64,000 nt of DNA from Mobiluncus massiliensis (lineage in GTDB: Bacteria > Actinomycetota > Actinomycetes > Actinomycetales > Actinomycetaceae). Made by a program: the position numbers and the translations under genes. The notes under the pieces are model-generated. The model did not search any database and was not told the origin of the DNA. It saw only the letters and a list, made by a program, of their open reading frames with translations. The DNA lies in NCBI RefSeq assembly GCF_949769255.1, contig NZ_OX458329.1:372001-436000 (forward strand). The letters run 5' to 3'. Shown here in pieces: positions 60,253 to 64,000 of the stretch; positions within the stretch are counted from its first letter, which is position 1, and each line of letters opens with the position of its first letter.

Positions 60253-63048
60253 TCAGAGCCGTTCCCACAGCCCCAGCGGCGCCCAGATGGGGTGAAACGC
60301 CTCGTTGGAGGCTTCAGGGTCCAACAGCGCATAAAAACCAAAGTCCAGGTCGCCATCTCCGTCAACGATGGTCAGCTCTGCCAGCCACAGATTTTCCGAG
60401 ATAACCTCGGGCGAAATGCCGACATCGGCCGGCAGGTCAGCCTCGGTGGGCTGGGTAATGACGTGGAAATTGCGCTGGTGGCGAGCCTCCCCGACTGTTT
60501 CCATAAAGTCGTGGGCATCCCAGTAGGCGCCGAGTTGTTTGTCCCAGCCGGATTCCGTAATCGGGGGGATTTTCGCCAGCGGCCGGGACACTCCGCCCTG
60601 GTCAGAGCGCAGTTTTGTTTCCATTGCACTGAGCCGCTCGAACTCATCGCCACCCAGCATATCGAGCCAGCTGAACAGCTCCCGGTGCAGTTCTGTGCCA
60701 AGTTTGGCGGGGTTGAGGCGGTAGTCAAAAGTTCCGTCCGGGCGCTCGCCGAAAGCCAGCTCGGTTTCGTCCGTCCCGCTAGCTGAGGTGGTGCCGTCCA
60801 GGTTTGCCGTCTTGCGAAGTTCCGGGTTTTCCAGGAATTTCCATTCATCCAACAGGGACGAGTCGACTCGGTCAATGGTGTCGTTGAGCCAATCCAGCAC
60901 TTCGATAAACCGTTCGGTTTTCAACGGTTCGGGCACAATTTGGGTCAGTGCGCGCCACGCATCGGACAGGTAGCGCAGCAAAACTCCCTCGGAAAACTCA
61001 ATCTTCAGGCTGGCTTCGAAAGCCTGGAACGTCTGGCCGGTTTCCACCATCTCGCGGATGATGGATTTCGGGGAAATGAAGTATCCGCGTGCCCACGGGT
61101 TCGCCTTGACGTAGGTCTCAAAAGCGGCCTCCAGCTCCTGGCTCAAAGGCTTAGGGTAAGTCGTCCGTTCCAAGGCATTTTGCCGTTCGTCATAGTCCGC
61201 CCCGCTCGCTTTCAGTTCCGCAAATACCCGGTCTTTCGCGGCGCGTTCCTGGGCGCGCAAGATAGCGTTGGGGTCGTCCAAAACGGACTCCACCACAGAA
61301 ATAACATCGAGAGTGTCCCCGAACGCGCCCTCGGCAGCGGGCGTATCCGCGCTGGGAGAACCCGTGTGGTCCGTAAACGCCTGCAAATAATCCAGGGCGA
61401 ATGGCGCCAAGTCTTGATTCAGGGCGAAAGTCTCGGGCAGGTCCGCCGTCAAAGTCCAGTGCCCGCCCTGCGGACGACCCTTATCGCCAGCGGAGCCGGA
61501 ACCGGATTCGCCGCTGTCGCCGTGCGCGAGCTGACCCGCGGAAATGACCCCGGAATCCGCTAGGGATTCCAAGATGTGCTGCAGGGTGTCGGCGAAGGGA
61601 TTGCGGTCTTTTGCCGGTCCGGTGGCGCGTAGCACGTTGTGGTTGTGGTACACCAAAGTGTTGAGGTTTTCGGCCTGGTCGCCGGGCTTTTGCAAGGTGT
61701 TTAAGACCATCGCGTGAGTGATCTTCCACCGCGGCACCATCGCTTCGGGAGCGCTTTGCGCCAGACGGTTGAACGTCCCTTCTGTCCAGGACGTGCGGCC
61801 TTCCGGGGCTTTCTTTTTCTTGATTTTCTCAAGCTGTTTCGCATTCCCGTCCGCTCGGGCGATGGCGATAGCGTTGTCGATTTCCCACTCCGGGGCTTGG
61901 GCCACCACGTATCCCACGGTGTCAAACCCGGCGCGACCCGCCCGTCCGGCAACCTGGTGGAACTCACGAGAATTCAGGTGACGTTCCTTGTTTCCATCAA
62001 ACTTCACCAGGGAGGTCATGACGACGGTGCGGATGGGGACGTTAATGCCGACACCGAGGGTGTCGGTCCCGGAAATGACCCGGAGCAGGCCCGCTTGAGC
62101 GAGTTTTTCGACGAGCCTGCGGTAGCGGGGCAGCATTCCCGCGTGGTGAATCCCGATGCCCTTCAGCAGCAGCGGTTTCAGGGTTTTCCCAAAAGAAGAA
62201 TGAAACTGTACGGTGTTTACCTGGTCTTTTAGCTGGGCGGCAGTGTCGGAATCCAGTCCCAGGCGCAAATCCAGGCTGGCGATTCGCTCGGCTTCTTCTA
62301 CCGCGGCGCGTTGGCTGGGATGCACCACGTAGGCCGGCAGTCGGTCCTGATTGGCCAGTCCTTGCAGGATTTTCTCCAGCGGCTCAGCCGCGTAGGACAT
62401 CTCCAGCGGCACGGGACGTTTCGCGGAATCGAGGACCGCGACTTCGCGCCCGGTGACTTCCTGCAGGTTCTTTTCAAACCACGAGGTATCCCCCAAAGTG
62501 GCGCTCATCAGCACAAACCGAGTTTTCGTCAGCGTCAGCAGGGGAGCCTGCCACGCCCAGCCACGCTCCGGGTCAGCATAGTAGTGAAACTCGTCCATCA
62601 CCACGGTATCGACGTTGAGGTCATCTCCCCAGCGCAGCGCCTGATTCGCGAGGATTTCCGCCGTGGCGCAGATAATCGGTGCATCGGCGTTGACCGAACC
62701 ATCGCCGGTGACCATACCCACGTTGGCGGCACCAAACAGGTCCACCAGGTCAAAGAACTTCTCGCTGACCAGCGCCTTCAACGGTGCGGTGTAATAGGAA
62801 ACGCCGCCCCGGGCTAATGACCACAAAATCGCGGCCACCCCTATCAGGGACTTGCCCGAACCGGTGGGGGTGGGCGCGATGAGGTGTTTATCCTCCAGAA
62901 TCAGGCGCTCGGCAGCCTCCTGCTGGTGCGGATAAAGCGGGCGACCGGTGGATTCGGCCCATTCCTGAAACGCCAGCAGGACTTCGACAGGGTCCGTGAG
63001 CGCGCCGCGATCCTCCAGGTCGTCCAGCAGTTGATTGAGGGCCTCCAT
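60253..63048 (-). CDS. DEAD/DEAH helicase, Ski2/HelY-like with DUF3516
   Basis: A 931-residue RNA helicase-like protein. Walker A TPTGSGKS near residue 60, motif II as DEFH (VVMDEFHYYADPE near 151), SAT motif MSATLGD, and motif VI HQVAGRAGRAG near residue 370. The C-terminal half, about residues 530-931, is the DUF3516 region found in this actinobacterial group, probably for RNA handling or turnover. It overlaps the next gene by one base, TGATG. Confidence 0.9.
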   Translation of the reverse strand: MEALNQLLDDLEDRGALTDPVEVLLAFQEWAESTGRPLYPHQQEAAERLILEDKHLIAPTPTGSGKSLIGVAAILWSLARGGVSYYTAPLKALVSEKFFDLVDLFGAANVGMVTGDGSVNADAPIICATAEILANQALRWGDDLNVDTVVMDEFHYYADPERGWAWQAPLLTLTKTRFVLMSATLGDTSWFEKNLQEVTGREVAVLDSAKRPVPLEMSYAAEPLEKILQGLANQDRLPAYVVHPSQRAAVEEAERIASLDLRLGLDSDTAAQLKDQVNTVQFHSSFGKTLKPLLLKGIGIHHAGMLPRYRRLVEKLAQAGLLRVISGTDTLGVGINVPIRTVVMTSLVKFDGNKERHLNSREFHQVAGRAGRAGFDTVGYVVAQAPEWEIDNAIAIARADGNAKQLEKIKKKKAPEGRTSWTEGTFNRLAQSAPEAMVPRWKITHAMVLNTLQKPGDQAENLNTLVYHNHNVLRATGPAKDRNPFADTLQHILESLADSGVISAGQLAHGDSGESGSGSAGDKGRPQGGHWTLTADLPETFALNQDLAPFALDYLQAFTDHTGSPSADTPAAEGAFGDTLDVISVVESVLDDPNAILRAQERAAKDRVFAELKASGADYDERQNALERTTYPKPLSQELEAAFETYVKANPWARGYFISPKSIIREMVETGQTFQAFEASLKIEFSEGVLLRYLSDAWRALTQIVPEPLKTERFIEVLDWLNDTIDRVDSSLLDEWKFLENPELRKTANLDGTTSASGTDETELAFGERPDGTFDYRLNPAKLGTELHRELFSWLDMLGGDEFERLSAMETKLRSDQGGVSRPLAKIPPITESGWDKQLGAYWDAHDFMETVGEARHQRNFHVITQPTEADLPADVGISPEVISENLWLAELTIVDGDGDLDFGFYALLDPEASNEAFHPIWAPLGLWERL

Positions 63049-63830
63049 CAGCGGCGCACCGGGTTGCTCAGTTGTCCCAAGCCCTCGATTTCGCAGGTCA
63101 CAGTGCAGCCATCGGTGAGCGGGCCAACACCGGCAGGGGTGCCGGTGAGGATGACGTCGCCGGGCAGCAGGGTCATGGCTTGGGAAATGTACGTCACCAG
63201 TTCGCCTACCGGGTGCATCATATTGGCGGTCGTGTCGTCTTGGCGGACATCACCGTCCACTTCGCTGCGGATGCGGAGGTTTTGCACATCGAGGTCAGGG
63301 TTCACGGTAATCCACGGTCCGAGCGGGCAAGCGGTGTCGAAGCTTTTGGCGCGTGTCCACTGTTTGTCAGCTTTTTGGGCATCGCGAGCGGAGACATCAT
63401 TGCCGATGGTGTAGCCAAACACGTAATCTTTCCAGTTTTCGGGATCAATGTCCTTCGCGACATGCTTGATGACCACGCCGAGTTCGACTTCATGATCGAC
63501 ATGGTTGGACCACTTCGGCAGGACAATCGGAGCGCCAGGGCCAATCACCGAGGTATTGGGTTTGATGAACAGAATCGGGGCATCAGGCACCGCCGAGCCG
63601 AATTCGCGGATATGTTCCAGGTAGTTTTTCCCCACGCACACGACTTTCGAGGCGGGAATGACCGGGGCGACCAGGCGCACGTCCTCCAGCTGCAGGATCT
63701 GGCCGGTCGGAGTGATTTTGTCAGGGCTGTACAGGGGGTTTTCAGCCAAGACAGTAATCCGATCGTTGTCGTCCTCCATCACACCAAAACCGTAGGTATC
63801 GTCGCCTTTATCAAAACGTATAACTCGCAT
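63048..63830 (-). CDS. Fumarylacetoacetate hydrolase family protein
   Basis: A 260-residue protein of the FAH superfamily, often acylpyruvate hydrolases or oxaloacetate-related enzymes. Seen: CVGKNYLEHIREFG, FIKPNTSVIGPG, metal ligands in DHEVELGVVI and GNDVSARDAQ. The exact substrate cannot be told from sequence. TAAACT on the minus strand ends 6 nt before the ATG, with no ribosome site, so a leaderless mRNA is likely. Confidence 0.88.
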   Translation of the reverse strand: MRVIRFDKGDDTYGFGVMEDDNDRITVLAENPLYSPDKITPTGQILQLEDVRLVAPVIPASKVVCVGKNYLEHIREFGSAVPDAPILFIKPNTSVIGPGAPIVLPKWSNHVDHEVELGVVIKHVAKDIDPENWKDYVFGYTIGNDVSARDAQKADKQWTRAKSFDTACPLGPWITVNPDLDVQNLRIRSEVDGDVRQDDTTANMMHPVGELVTYISQAMTLLPGDVILTGTPAGVGPLTDGCTVTCEIEGLGQLSNPVRR

Positions 63831-63923
63831 GGGGTCAGTTTATCAACCGCGGAACAGCGCGTCCCATCCGGTGAGCGCGCGGGGTCTGGCGGCGTTCGGG
63901 GGCTCTCAGTCGCAGAGATACTT

Positions 63924-63940
63924 GGAAAGCTGCGCTTTCC
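63924..63940. repeat. GGAAAGC hairpin
   Basis: GGAAAGC and GCTTTCC pair around TGC, a perfect 7-bp stem, 84 bp beyond the start codon of the FAH-family gene, outside any gene seen. Confidence 0.6.
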
Positions 63941-63953
63941 GTGCCGCTTCCTG

Positions 63954-63991
63954 GACTTTGGCAGTGCAAGCGAGCTTGCGCTGCCAAAGTC
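63954..63991. repeat. Long near-perfect inverted repeat at the window edge
   Basis: GACTTTGGCAGTGCAAGC and GCTTGCGCTGCCAAAGTC pair at 17 of 18 positions with only two bases between them. It could be a strong terminator for a gene beyond the window, or a repeat element. Confidence 0.7.
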
Positions 63992-64000
63992 TGCGTCGCG

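Overview
The window is chromosomal DNA of a moderately GC-rich actinobacterium. The combination points to Actinomycetaceae, perhaps a Mobiluncus-like organism, but that is inference. It rests on a NusG with a long acidic N-terminus, a DivIVA-domain protein, a HelY-type Ski2-like helicase, the run lepA-trmB-hemW-hrcA-dnaJ-rsmE-phoH-ybeY-corC-era, and a secreted protein with type-2 cell-wall-binding repeats.

Layout. Positions 1-2135 hold the end of a CapA-family protein, then secE and nusG. Positions 2283-3071 hold a DUF3800 protein. Positions 3259-20235 are a complete-looking prophage of about 17 kb, bounded by a 39-bp direct repeat that is the 3' half of a tRNA-Lys gene; the intact tRNA gene lies at the right junction. 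Positions 20403-37796 hold a HIT protein, holA, comEC, comEA, a membrane-anchored protein, a Mn-type ABC transporter, leuS, rpsT, a lipoprotein, lepA, trmB and hemW. Positions 37797-46326 are more variable: a repeat-rich spacer, an AAA/DUF4143 ATPase, a lone RelB/DinJ-type antitoxin, a 1355-residue secreted cell-wall-binding protein and a two-gene TRAP-like permease. Positions 46440-55546 carry hrcA (with CIRCE), dnaJ, rsmE, phoH, ybeY, corC, era and ilvD. Positions 55569-63830 carry a secreted serine hydrolase, a DivIVA-domain protein, rpiB, a HelY-type helicase and a fumarylacetoacetase-family enzyme. The last bases contain strong hairpins.

The prophage is the most interesting part. One minus-strand block runs from a Cro-like gene through replication, HNH and terminase genes, portal, a protease-capsid fusion, connector and tail genes, to lysis genes. 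Integrase lies at the left end. A repressor-like gene lies at the right end and reads straight into attR. In the integrated form its stop codon is completed by a bacterial base. When the two phage ends are joined on paper, the same frame continues for 12 residues (YGFTQFKVVLVA) that finish in an ssrA-like LVA. This matches the logic of the integration-dependent immunity systems known from mycobacteriophages such as BPs: unstable repressor in the virus, stable shortened repressor in the lysogen. Two matching operators (TTTTGC-N9-GCAAAA and TTTTGC-N9-GCTAAA) lie between the repressor gene and the divergent Cro-like gene.

Other signals include a -1 frameshift site in the tail-assembly chaperone gene, a nested start that makes the capsid alone, a 10-bp-phased repeat between the terminase and portal genes, and a compact transcription unit encoding a 32-residue hydrophobic peptide. 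Many genes across the window have a TANNNT hexamer 6-7 nt before the start codon and no convincing ribosome binding site, which suggests leaderless transcripts.
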